DNA of 64,000 nucleotides, taken from contig NW_019091397.1 in assembly GCF_001949145.1 (NCBI RefSeq), positions 797,082-861,081 on the forward strand, written 5' to 3'. The DNA comes from Acanthaster planci. Lineage: Eukaryota; Echinodermata; Asteroidea; Valvatida; Acanthasteridae. Positions 10,629 to 21,732 of the stretch are shown piece by piece (position 1 is the first letter of the stretch; the number at the start of each line of letters is the position of its first letter). The position numbers and the translations under genes are program-made. Under the pieces are notes generated by a model. That model was not told where the DNA came from, searched no databases, and saw only the letters and a program-made list of their open reading frames with translations.

Positions 10629-13419
10629 GTAGAAATGTGTCCCCGGCGCCCTTCATCATATTATGCGGGCCTGCTGTGGTAGTGCCTGCATGCTTATGTC
10701 ATGATACGGCATGTACGGGACTACGGGGCTCAGAAGCGTCGACTGTTTGCCTACTCGACTCAGCAACTCGACCGTTGAAACAACTCGGCCGCCTGTGCCT
10801 TAAACATTTTTAGGCCTGAATGGACAGGCATGATTATGACAAACATTACAATGACAAACATTGATACAGTCACATTGCCTACACCTTTTCTTCAAGTTAG
10901 AAAAAGAGAAGACGGGGGACAACTTCCCCACACCGGCAGACTAGCATGAGCAACTATAATCATCGGTGCTGCTGAGGCACCTGTGCACCGTACCATCATG
11001 CATGCCATATTGCGATCGATCGCCGTTTTGGCCACGCACCATGCTGGTTACATGTAGGTCGTGCCATCCGCTAGTCTTGTGCATGCTGCACCAGGTCCCT
11101 GTGCATACCATGCTCGATGAGTCAAGTCACAACATGACGTGACACATGCAAATTTACCCACACAAATAATCTGCAATCTATGTTACATGTAAATGCCTGA
11201 TCAACTCTGTCATGTACAGTACACGCCTTGAATGGTTGAGTTGTCTTAAAAGACGACTCATTAAATGGTCAAGTTGTCCCGCCGTTCAAGTTGTCTCAAC
11301 GGTCGAGTTGACAAACAGTCAAGTTGTCCGACATCCAATGATACTAGCCTATACAGTATCAGTGTGTCAGTGTTAGTTACTTTTGTTACTGGTGTAACTT
11401 GGACAAATTTAAAATTTGTGCTGACAGGGTTGAGCGTAACCCTAGAACTAGTCTCTGGGGTTCGTTTTCTGCCTTGTCATCATGGGAGCATGGCAGATGA
11501 TGAACCCCAGAGTTCTTGGGGTAGATTGAGCCCAACTTTGAAAGTATGCAACTTTTCCATCACACAGCCAGTATAGGCCAAATTATTTATTTTACAGTAG
11601 TGGTCCACATTAGAACTCGGAGACTATCCCAAAACTCTGAGAAGTCCCTTTATTCAGGGACAAAATCAGTCCCCTAAACGAGAGAAAGTCTTCCAAAATA
11701 GGGACTCTTTTCGAGTGGGTTTGGGAATATTACCATTGCCTGGGGGATTCTTTTATTACGATAATTAGATTCAGCAGAAGGAAGTACCCAAGGCTACATG
11801 GTGCCAGTACTGGTACAGCATACAGCATTTGTTGATGTACATATACCATAAATGTGTACAGGCATTACATGCCATCACACATTTTCCCATGTAAAAATGT
11901 GCTGTACATCTTTATGTGCAGCATGAAACCTTCATGTACATGTACACTGTATATGTAAATGTACCATACATGTACATATATACACTGCACAGTGTAATGT
12001 GAATCTTGCTTGTTCAACATACATGTATGTTGTGAATTTTTTCCTTATTGCACCATTACTACAGAATATAGTGTCTGGTAACATGGACGTGAATCAGCTG
12101 GATGCTTTCTTGACATCCCAGACCAAGAAGAAAGGAGGTATCAATTCAGCTCAGGCAGCAGCATTCGGTAAATTCTGGAGGAATAACAAGGCTAAAATTC
12201 ATGATAGCATTGTTGCTAAGGTAAGTTTGTGACATAGAATCCTTGCACAAATTCCTTTCCTGAAACACCCTTTTTAATCTTGTTCACATGACCACTGTAA
12301 ACTACCCTTTTCCTGATATATATGTACATGTACCAGTACTTCTTGATCTTTCCTGTGAATTCTAGAGCTTTTTCAAAATGAGTGGTTTAGCTTAGACATC
12401 AGTTTCGCTGGTTCCAGTCAAAGCTTGAACATGTGGTTTCGAACGCTGCTTCAAAATGGTTGGAACTAGCAAAACCAAAGTCTAAGCCGAATCCACTCGT
12501 TGAGAAAATGCTCTTAGACCAAGCAGAAATACTATTGAAAGCTTACAATGTGGTAGGCATTTCTACTAATTCCCAGTCTTTTGAACTGTAATTTACCATG
12601 GAAGATACTAGAGCTGCATAAACAAAATGTTTACAACACAATTCAGTCGATTTTGGTTATATTTACAATACTCTGAAATCTTTTCTACCTGTGAATTTTA
12701 ATCACAATAACTAAATAAACCTTGCAATCGAATGTTAACAGTGCATCAGTGTCATTGCCAACACAGAAAATGTTTTCAATAAAATATTTAATTTCCAGAA
12801 TAACAACCAAAAGGTACACAGGTACATGTAATTCCATCTGCACTCTTTGTTCCATGGAAACAACTTACAGTGTACACATAAATGTTTCTACACTGAGGAT
12901 ATGATTTCATTTTTTCCCCAAGAATGTGGGCCGGTATGGTGCAGTTAATTGACACCGCATTCAGTATGGCCAGGGTTAATGCTAAAACAGCCTTTGCCCA
13001 TTACTCTCTCCAGTTATTCTGCATTCATTTTTAACAGTTTGAAGTTTTGTCCTTTAGAGTATGTGGGGCAACAGTCTAAGGAGCATGAGTTGGAGGATTG
13101 ACATCAAAAGTCAAAGCAAGTGCATTGATCAAATCAACATGCCCACAGCCATTGTAGAGCTCCAACTTGCTGAAAATAACTCTGATAAGGTATTTTGTCA
13201 CTGTTCTTTCTTAATCTGTCAATCATGACAATTTCATTCTGAGAAAACCCTTGTGAATGCATCTACCTTAAAAATGATTGTACATTTATGTACACGTATT
13301 GTGTTTGACCTTGTCAGGAAGTAGAGTTGGTACGATTTGAGATGGATGAGGAGAAATTGGCCAAGATCACCAAGGATCTGGATATTATGGAAGCACAAAT
13401 TGCTGCCCACTGCCACTGA
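10452..13419 (+). CDS. COMMD1: COMMD1, COMM domain-containing protein 1 (complete, four exons)
   Basis: COMMD1 is a cytosolic scaffold of the Commander/CCC complex, which works with retriever in endosomal recycling, and it also affects copper handling and NF-kB turnover. Exons 10452-10628, 12065-12220, 13058-13189 and 13318-13419 join with every junction in phase 0, giving 188 residues against 190 in human. The N-terminal helical domain has LLNGLAKREYF and DEDFSALLSRCKSLLK. Next comes NQLDAFLTSQTKKKGG with GKFWRNNKAKIHDS, very close to human. The COMM domain includes SMSWRIDIKSQSK, PTAIVELQL and FEMDEEKLAKITKDL. I chose the ATG at 10452 because it has a good context (AAAATGG) and matches the family length; the in-frame codon 15 bases upstream is GTG. 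The gene is divergent from COQ6 and intact. Possible AATAAA signals lie at about 15691 and 15774. Confidence 0.97.
10629..12064 (+). other. COMMD1 intron 1
   Basis: Non-coding. It contains a degenerate CAAGTTGTC/CAACTCGACCGTTGA repeat present in opposite orientations (10738-10800 and 11225-11330), a long hairpin (11453-11512), another imperfect inverted repeat (about 11605-11745) and ACATGTA tracts near 11935-11985. Confidence 0.7.
11453..11512 (+). ncRNA. Pre-miRNA-like hairpin in COMMD1 intron 1 (candidate)
   Basis: The ends CTCTGGGGTTC and GAACCCCAGAG are perfect 11-bp complements. After a 4-5 nt internal loop, TCTGCCTTG pairs with CATGGCAGA with one mismatch, leaving a terminal loop of about 12 nt. 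A few more pairs (AGAAC with GTTCT) extend the base beyond a small bulge. Size and shape suit a microRNA precursor on the same strand as the host gene, but I recognise no known seed, and foldback repeats are common nearby. Confidence 0.3.
12065..12220 (+). CDS. COMMD1: COMMD1 exon 2
   Basis: Fifty-two codons between acceptor TTACTACAG and donor AAG|GTAAGT. It encodes the most conserved stretch of the N-terminal domain, with FLTSQTKKKGG and GKFWRNN. Confidence 0.96.
13058..13189 (+). CDS. COMMD1: COMMD1 exon 3 (COMM domain start)
   Basis: Forty-four codons between acceptor TTGTCCTTTAG and donor AAG|GTATTT. The Trp of SMSWRID marks the start of the COMM domain. Confidence 0.95.
13318..13419 (+). 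CDS. COMMD1: COMMD1 exon 4 (C-terminus and stop)
   Basis: Thirty-three codons and TGA after acceptor CCTTGTCAG. It encodes the last strand and long helix of the COMM domain (EMDEEKLAKITKDL). Confidence 0.95.
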   Translation, partial: EVELVRFEMDEEKLAKITKDLDIMEAQIAAHCH

Positions 13420-15998
13420 ACATTATCAGCCCTACACATTGTGTACATATGCCGTAGTAGGTATCCCTTTCTCATTCTAAGTGTCACACCTGTCAAGCTG
13501 AGGTGTCTAAACAAGCTCATTATGAAGTGAAGTTATGCATTTGTATTCATACCTGCCCGTAATTAATCACAGTGGCCCGCGGCAATTTGATGCCCGACAA
13601 GCGATAATGTGTACAACTCTGACATTTCTTTTTGACTAATGTTTGCATACTTCCAAGTGCAAATATAATTAGAGTGAGCTAAGTGTTTCCACCTCCAAGA
13701 AGCCAAACATACATGTCCTACCATGACTACAGATGCTAGACAGTCAGTGGACTCTAATGTTTTGACTTGTGGCTTTTGTATCAAATGGACACGGCTGGAC
13801 GATAGAAGAGTGTGAAGTTTCCTGTCAGCTGAATTGGATTATAGATCAGCAATTACATGCAATCGTCAGTACAGATGCAAACTCCAAGTATTTATGTCGT
13901 ATTATTAAAAATTAACAATTTGTATGGACCAGCGATGGTTTGTGTAAATATTTGAGGCTGTATAATGGTCTTTTTTGTCAAGGGGTCAAGTGGGAAGCAC
14001 ACACAGTGGTACGCTGTGAAGAAGTTGCATTGTAAACTAAATGACACAGAGTTATGGTTTTCATTATGAGTCTTTAAAACATGGTCACTACTTGTGGAAA
14101 AAAAGCTACACATTTATGTTTCTCACTGTTTTCCTCTTAGACAAAAGCATGTGGTTAGAAACCCATCATTTTGAGAAAACAATGGACCAAAAATATTTAG
14201 ATTTTAGTGTTATGAAATGAGTTATGTATGTTCAAGTAATGAATTCTTCTAGCTAAACAGACTCAAAAGTCAGTATTGATTGGTTTGTTACAGAAAGTTC
14301 TGTCCATTTGCTGGCATGATTGATTATCACACTGGAACTTGTGTCCCAGTTCGTTACATGTGGAACTACAATGTAAATTGTGTCATTTTCAATAAGCGGG
14401 GAAAAAGTCAAACAACAAATTCCACAGTTTTTCCACCTGCGTAGTATTTTTAGTACTTTGCAAATTCAGCAAAAAATTTATTAACTAGGAAGTAGGCCTG
14501 GTAGTATTCATTCACATTTTTGCATTGTTACACGTGACATTTTTGGCTCATGTTAGAGTGCAAATTAATATCTGGCAAAACATTTTGCCTCAAGTGTTTC
14601 ACCTTTGCTACCTGAAATATTTTACCTCTGCTACATTAAAAAGCATTGACATACATTAATCCTTTATATGTGAGAATTTATGTGTTATTGCATACAGATA
14701 AGATACCATAGAGCAGGTAAACAGTTTTCAAATTTCGGCCTGTACATGCATATCCCACTTCAAACCCCTTAAAAACCAAAGTACTCCTTCAGGTGTTACT
14801 AGCATTTCATAGTTACTTGGCATAGTACAGTCATACTTATTGTGCTTGTATTCAGATCTGCTTTTTAAGGAATCTAATTTCAGACAAAAATTAAAATTAA
14901 TGCAGTGGGTAATTTTAATTCAACATATTATTTCCTTGGTAATGTACTTGCATGTATTTAAAAGAGAAGTGTTCCGCGCTAATGCTGTTGCACAAATTGT
15001 TCATTCGATAACACCAGCAACAGTGCGTTTATGTAAAATGATACATTTAAATGAGTGCACTGCTTATGAGATACAAAGCTGTCATATTTATGCATACATG
15101 TATGTAATACGATGAATTTTGTGCCCCCCGTGTTTTGAATCCTAACTCCCCCAGAATTAGGTCATACAATTTCTTAGAAATGAGTGGGCAGGTTGGTAGC
15201 AGAACTTGCAACCAACAACAAGAGGCCTTGAGCGGATTAACTTAGTAGCCAGTGACCTTCCACTTCACTTGACTACTGGACTGAACAGAGACTCTGTTGT
15301 ATTGTCTCTCTGTAGTTTCTCATTCAATCGAACCTGCCATCCTTACAAATTAGTCCCTGTCCCGCTGTTGGTGAGTTTGGTAATATCTTTGTCTTAAATG
15401 TACTTTTATGCTGAGATTAAAGGTTTAGTCCTATCTCAAAAGTTTAGAAAGAGTCGTCACCGGTCAATATCATGATATTACATTTCTTGTATGCAATTGC
15501 AGTCGTAATTTTAACTGAGAATGTTGTCAAAGAGTTAAAGAATTTGTGCACATCTTAACTTAAGCCAAAGTCCTTTTCAGAAGTTCTATCTATATTGACA
15601 TCCGTTTAAGATTGTGTTGTTTCCAGATCCAACATTTCTTTTATGATATGTTCCATGATTTTGTTCAAACACTCTGATTTCATGCTGAGAACTGAATAAA
15701 TTGAACTTGCTGTATGAGTTTTGATTGATTTGAAAGTTTACCATTTCTGTTTAAAAGACTTCTGTTAACGTGTAAATAAAATTTAGTTTAGACAGGACAG
15801 GCTCATGGAATTACTTTTATAACATATTTCTGAAGTTTTCGTTATATAGTACTTCAAGCATACATTGAATAATGTTCTCTTGACCAAAGTGAAGAAAGGG
15901 ATTGTGTTTGTTTATGTTGTATAGCGTGCGTAAACTTTTCACTATTTTAGTTGGAAACGAATTGATTCCCACAGGTTGGCTGACAATAACAAGTGTAA
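13420..15998 (+). other. COMMD1 3' flank, probable 3' UTR
   Basis: AT-rich and non-coding. The only AATAAA signals I see are near 15691 and 15774, so the 3' UTR could be over 2 kb, or an earlier variant (ATTAAA near 13905) may be used. The BEL element starts right after. Confidence 0.5.
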
Positions 15999-16571
15999 TG
16001 TCGAGGAAAGCGTAAATGCAATGGGCGCCACCGCGCGTTGGAAACCAGAAGCTGTGTCAGTGCGTGATCCTTCATGTCAAGCTGCTCGCTCGTGGATCGT
16101 AAATTTATACCTTCCAAATAATGGCCAGATAAAGAGGACGGTAGGAAATCGCTTCTCTTCCACTTGCTTAATCTTTGAATTAATAGAGTGATTTAGATAA
16201 TTAGATAAACGATCCTTATAATAAGTATTTAGTTAGACGCCAAAATCTTCCCCAGAGTCTCTGAAAATGCCGAATCTGCAGGTTTCGGAAACATGCAATT
16301 TGGTGACCAAACGTAAATGCGCTCTTTTCCTAGATTTTCTCTTGCTGGTTTATGTAAATACTTGATTACTTGTTTTTGTATCAACATTTTCCATTAGAAA
16401 GGGCTTCTTTGTACCGAGCTCACCCAATGGCTCACCCAATGACACGACTAAGGGCTTGTACAAACTACAAGGCCAAGAATAAATACACCCCCTTTGAAAA
16501 CCATGGCATGCCCAGTGTCTCCACCGGAAATTTTTCTTTGGTAATCCCCTAGGCCCTGCCGCTCCACAACA
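15999..16571 (+). repeat. BEL/Pao 5' LTR
   Basis: It starts TGTCGAGGAAAGCG and ends CCGCTCCACAACA. It shares long blocks with the 3' LTR, such as GGCGCCACCG, AATAGAGTGAT and CCTAGATTTTCTCTTGCTGG, and carries AATAAA in the common block AAGGCCAAGAATAAATACAC. The sequence just downstream, TTTATGGTGACCCAGACG, is the likely primer-binding region; I cannot name the tRNA. Confidence 0.9.
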
Positions 16572-16779
16572 ATTTATGGTGACCCAGACGTTGGCCAGTA
16601 TGCAGCTCAGCATCAATCTAGCCAGCAGCTCGACAATATTGGTTATCATGGAGTTTGAACTAAACATCACACGCCAAATTCTGCGTTCACATGCAGCGGA
16701 ATAAACTGCTGGACAACAACCCAATGCGCCTATAGCACCGTCGGTTGAATAACGCAGTGTCTAGCAGTCATTGCACAGT

Positions 16780-19385
16780 GGAGGCAGTAGCCGTTCAGTG
16801 TCATCTCGGAAATCACAGACTAGTCTACATCTGCAACAGCAGGAACTGGCCTTCGCTAAGCTACGCATTGAGATGGAGATGAAGTCAAGAGCAGAGCAAG
16901 ATGCCATTGATATGTGAGGTTCAGCAAGCTCGCCTTTTGGCCCTGAATGAGGAGCAGCATTTTCTTAAGAGAAAGGAGCCCGAGGCTTCTCCTGGCAGTT
17001 AGAGCTAGAGCTGCAACTGAAAAATTCTGAGATCAACCTCGCACATGCCGATATGTACTCATAACTTATTTCTAAGGACATTTCAGGGGACAGAATCCCT
17101 CACCACCTGAAAGGTCAAGAACTGTTAACCAAATGCCTCAGCAGCCAGCTATGTGAGCCACAAGTGTAAGCTATGATTTACCTGAGAACCGCAGTTCGCA
17201 GTCATATTTACCTGTGGTACAGCCAGTCATTACCATGCCTCAAGTAAGCGCCGCTTTGCCTCCACCCATGACGGCATTGCCTCTGCCAGTGATTTTCTCG
17301 CCTCAAGCGAAATCTGCATTGCCTCAGCCCATGACAGCATCGCCACAGCCAGCGATTAGCATGCCTCAAGCCAGCGCTGTGTTGCCGCAGCCTGTCACTA
17401 ACTGCCTTGCCATGCACAACCAGCCATTGCTGTGCCTCAAGCAAGTGCTGCTTTGCCTCAGTCCATTACGGTATTGCCTCAAACACACACTGCCATTCCT
17501 CAATTGAGGACCCTAATGTAGCGGTCCGGCCCCGGCTGATCGCTCGGGGGTGGCGGTCCGTCCGCCTCTGAAGGGGGAATTGGAGGCCAGGCAAAACAAA
17601 AAGCTCAGCAGGCAAAAGACTTGGGTACTTCAAACGGGCTGGATTCGTTTTATTTCGCCGTCACTAAATAATGAAAACTGCTTGGACAATTATATGTGTA
17701 AGATGCTACAATCTATGTAATTCCCGGCGGAGTCATCACCGCGTCCACCCTCCCAGTTGTCTAGCACCACATAGCACTCTCGAAAAAACCTCGGAAGCCC
17801 GGCTAACTATTTCAGTCCCGCAAAAAGTATAACATTGTAGGCCACATCCGGCCGACAGGAGTGACTTATAGAAAATACATGTACATTCTAAAGTGCACGT
17901 GGGCCCAATCACACCTTGAAGACGTGCACAAGGTTCAAAGGTCACATAATTCGCGGATTTAACTGGGGAATTCCCAGATCCCTACACTAACTAAGTGTGT
18001 GACTTCCTTTTTACCCATGTATGTGTACTCGGGACCTACCTCTCTTCCCAGATCTGTTTCATGGCCCACTCCAGGTACATCTGCAGCCTCCACATTGGCT
18101 GCAAGTCAGGCCTTGCCCTCACTCCATGTAGATGCAATACAGGGGCAGACGTCCACCTCCCTGTTGGACATTTTTGGTCATCATCCTGCGAGTCTCCAAG
18201 CCTTCTCTGTTGGGCACCAAGACCACACCGACAACTTCCCTTATTACGCCCCTACCATGTGCATCGATGCCTGTGAGAATCCTGCCAACATCTTCGGCTG
18301 GTCTCTCTAGTGGCCAATGTGTCGAATTCTATTTCCACTGGTAAGTCATTTCCTTAAACTTTTTTTCCATCCAATTTCCCAGTAAATGATGCTGAGTTCA
18401 ATGTTAGCAGCCTCTGCCGGAAGGATCAATGTCGAAGTTCCCCACATTAAAATAAAGGGGGGGGGGCAATCCTGAATACCGATGCTTTGAAACCGTGATC
18501 AATGGCTGTATTACACCCGATTCACTTGGGTGAGATACAAAAATACTTCATAGTGAAGTTCAAGCTTTTGGCCAGTCAAAAAAAGATTTTATGGGACTGG
18601 AACATCACCCGGCTCCCTTCACGAAAGCCATGTCGACACTGCAGTGACTGTATGGGGACATAGGCATGCTCATTAGGGCAAAGATTGACTAACTTAAAGT
18701 GTAACCGAGAATTGGGGCAAATGACGCTAAGGGTTTAGTTGAATTTGCCTCTGCAGTCTCTGCCCTTGTCATCCAGCTTGAATGTGTTCCCGAGGGAGAG
18801 GCAGAGCTACGAGCAAACTCCGCTGGGTGTGTCTTGTATGGCCGTCCATCAAGTCAGCACCAAACGGCATTTTTGAAGCAAATGGAAATCAAAGGTATCC
18901 GTTCCTTTTCCTTGGTCAACTGTCACCGCTGGTTGAAAGAAACTGCAACTGTTATACGCAAAAGGTGCAACTTGAAGACAGCCTGTGGGCTTGCCCCCGG
19001 GCAAGCATGATCATCGTCAACGAGGCACACTTGCATATCATACTGAGGGTGGAGGTAAGAGTCAGAGTCAGTTAGTGGGAAATATTTGTGGTAACCGAAA
19101 TGCCTCAGTTAACAGATCAGCAGGCAGTGGAAAAAAAACATTTACGAAGTCTTGTCTGCTCTGCAAAAATTACCACTGGCTGTCACGCTGCAATGAGTTT
19201 GGCAAACTTACCACAGAGGAGAAAATTAAGTAGATCAAAGATGGTTGTCGTTGCTTGCAGTGTGCACGTCTGCACAAAGAAGGGAAGAACTGTGACCTGA
19301 AAAAGGCACGCAGAGTGTGCGATCAACTCAATCTGACCATCTTTCACAACCTCATCAAGCAGCCAGGCCATGGGGCCTATTACTA
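16780..19385 (+). pseudogene. BEL/Pao gag remnant
   Basis: The 5' part is Gln/Glu-rich and coiled-coil-like (AKLRIEMEMKSRAEQDA). A Pro/Gln-rich stretch of imperfect repeats (variants of ALPQPMTALPQP) covers 17214-17500, is cut by a solo LTR, and continues to about 18310. From 18520 there are pieces typical of BEL gag (YGDIGMLIRAKID, LKETATVIRKRCNLKTACG), then CCHC-like knuckles: CLLCKNYHWLSRC at about 19156 and CLQCARLHKEGKNC at about 19255. Stops and frame changes occur throughout. Confidence 0.8.
17517..17986. mobile_element. Nested solo LTR of another retrotransposon
   Basis: A 470-bp block interrupts the gag Pro-rich region. It starts TGTAG and ends CTACA, and CTAA lies immediately on both sides (17513-17516 and 17987-17990), consistent with a 4-bp target duplication. 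Coding-like sequence resumes after it. An AATAAA on the minus strand near 17650 hints at minus orientation. With no internal region present it would be a recombination-derived solo LTR. The family is not recognised. Confidence 0.7.
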
Positions 19386-19409
19386 GTTTCAATCTCAATC
19401 TTTCTGCTT

Positions 19410-20270
19410 TCTATGGGGATGGGAATCCATGGCACCCCAACGATGTGAGCATGAAGATTGTACCTATTATTCTACACGGCAATGCATCTCACCTTCAGAC
19501 TCACTGTCTCCTAGATGATGCAGCAAACTTCTCAATCTTGTCAGAAGCAGTGAAGGCCCTCATTCTCAAAGGATGGAGGAATGAGACGCCTACTGCGACA
19601 GCTCGAGAATAATGTACCCCCTGCAGAGGAACCATACTGAAACTTGAGACAGCTCTGCAGAGTGACCCAAGCAAAAGTGTCCCAGGTCTTCACGTCCCAG
19701 ATGCTTAGGCTGTCTCAGCATTCGGTGCTCGTCACAGATCTTCAGAGAAAGTGGCCCCATCTCAGGGATCTTCTACTGACTGATTGTAAAGATTCTCACA
19801 TTCTCATGTTAATCAGAAGCATCAGGGCAGACCTAATTGTCACAATCGAGAGCAACTTTGACGCAGAGGGAGCACCGGTTGCCGTTCAAACCAAATTAGG
19901 TTGGGCAGTGCAGCGTCCAGCGCTCACCCGCCGACGTAACGGGGAGGTGAATCACCTACATGGGCGGAAGCAGGTCATGAGATCCAAACAGGATCAAAGA
20001 GCAATAGATCTCTTAACATCCAAGTCCGCATACGTGGAGGTTGAAGGTGTTCAACGCGTGGCAACACCACTACTATGGAGGTGTGGCGAAGACACACTCT
20101 CCAGTCTGGCTTCCTCGATTCTGCCATCTCTTCGAAGAAATGAACAGTGCCTCAAAAAGAACCCTGATCTTGCCGCGATTAATCGAAGGAAAATCCCCGC
20201 ATTGAGAGAGGGCCAACTTGTTCGCACTATGGCTACTGAAAAAAGGTAAACTCCACCCAGCGCCAGTGGT
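19410..20270 (+). pseudogene. BEL/Pao protease and linker remnant
   Basis: An aspartic-protease region: the LLDDAANFSILS stretch sits where BEL elements usually have an active DDGS or DTGS motif, so the site is altered. WPHLRDLLLTD and VAVQTKLGWAVQRP are hallmark blocks of the DUF1758 protease. An open 201-codon frame (19644-20249) continues into YVEVEGVQRVATPLLW and the Lys-rich linker before RT. Confidence 0.85.
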
Positions 20271-21010
20271 ATATCCATTATCATGTTGTTAAACAAAATG
20301 GCAAATACTGCCTGGTGTTTAACAGCGCTTTCTGATATCAGGGCGAATACCTAAATGATCATCTGCTCCCCGGTCCCAGCCTTGGCTCCACCTTGGTTCG
20401 AGTATTGTTGAGGTTCCGTCGACACCTTGTTGCTGTCTCTGGAGACATAAAGGCTATGTTCCACTGTGTCCTCACCCTCGATGAGGACCACTCAGTGCTT
20501 CGCTTTCTATGGAGGGAGCTTGGATTCTAGGCTGAACCAACTGAGTTGAAGTGGAATATGTTGCCCTTAGGGACAACCTGCAGCCCTTGCTGTGCCACTT
20601 ACGCTCTCCAGAAGCATGTTAATGATAACATCAAAGAACCAATGTAATCAGGAGCGTACTTGAAGCATTTTACGTTGACAACTGCCTTGATGGAAAGCCA
20701 ACAGCCGAAGAAGCCAAGAAATTGTTTTAGAAGTTGGTCGTTTCCCTGGGGCCTGACAGGTTCCCGATAGTCAAGTGGGCCAACAATATCACTTTTGTCC
20801 TAAGTGGACTCTCTCCTGAAGCCTGCTCAACCAATGCAGAATGCTGGATTAACCTGAATGGCAGCTCCCCAGAAGAGGCCGCCCTAGGGCCTACATGGAA
20901 CTTTTGGGACGATACCTTGAACTACCAGATAGCTCTCAAGGACCACCCTCTTCCGACCAAACGAACCGTACTCAGTGATGTAATGCAGTGTGCAGGCAAG
21001 AATCCCCTTG
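20250..21010 (+). pseudogene. BEL/Pao reverse transcriptase remnant
   Basis: WYIHYHVV and GKYCLVFNSAF are followed by LNDHLLPGPSLG, LRFRRHLVAVSGDIKAMF, which contains the first catalytic Asp, and LRFLWREL. FYVDNCLDG at about 20667-20690 is the YxDD-box equivalent, with Asn at the second acidic position. Stops occur at about 20335, 20530 and 20646, with frame changes after the YVDN box. Confidence 0.88.
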
Positions 21011-21219
21011 GTTACCTCGTGCCTTGTGTTGTTAGAGGAAAGATGTTGCTCCAAGAGCTATGGAAACAGCCTTTGAGTTGGGATGGTGAAGTTCCTTATA
21101 GCCATGGGAGAAGAAGGTCTACGAGTGAAGCACATGCGGTGACGGGAGGAGCTTGCTGACCTGTGCGCCATTAGCTTCCCCAGGTGCTACATCCCACCTC
21201 ACTTTGTGCCTGAGCATGT

Positions 21220-21600
21220 CAAATATGAATTACATGTTTTCACCGATGCCTCAGAGAGGCGTGTGGTGCCGTGGCTTATATATTAGAGCCACGGCTTCCC
21301 CGTCTGATATCAGTGTGAGGTTAACGATGCCTCGCTCTAGGTTTGCTCCAAACCGTGCCCAGACTAGAACTCTAAGCAGCAGTTAGTGGAGCTAAATTAA
21401 CTGACTTGTTAGGGGATGAGATGAAAATGGAGATGCCCGTTACTTGTTGGAGTGACAGTGCAACAGTATTGTCGTGGATCAAGTCAGAATCCTGTCGCTA
21501 CAACTGAAACGTTGGAGCCCAAATTGCTGAAATCCTGAGACTTACTGCCCAAATGGTGGTACTTCTATTCGGGAAACAAACCAGCAGAAGAATGTTGAAT
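21220..21600 (+). pseudogene. BEL/Pao RNase H remnant
   Basis: HVFTDASE at about 21236 is the first catalytic Asp block; the following Ala/Gly/Tyr segment continues in a shifted frame. CWSDSATVLSWIKSE, the block with the later Asp, is near 21445-21490. Interrupted by several stops. Confidence 0.7.
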
Positions 21601-21732
21601 TCACCAAGTATGCGTCCTAGGAAGACCTAGTTGAAGGCTATGCTGCTGCCATTTCTGAGTCTAAAGGAGATCCAAAGCCTGACTTTCTTACAGCCGATGA
21701 TCGTTTGAAAACAGAGGAACTACTATTAACAA

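Noticed and set aside
14840-15115. 91-codon plus ORF in the COMMD1 3' flank
   Set aside because: No domain, AT-biased, lies within the probable 3' UTR; a chance frame.
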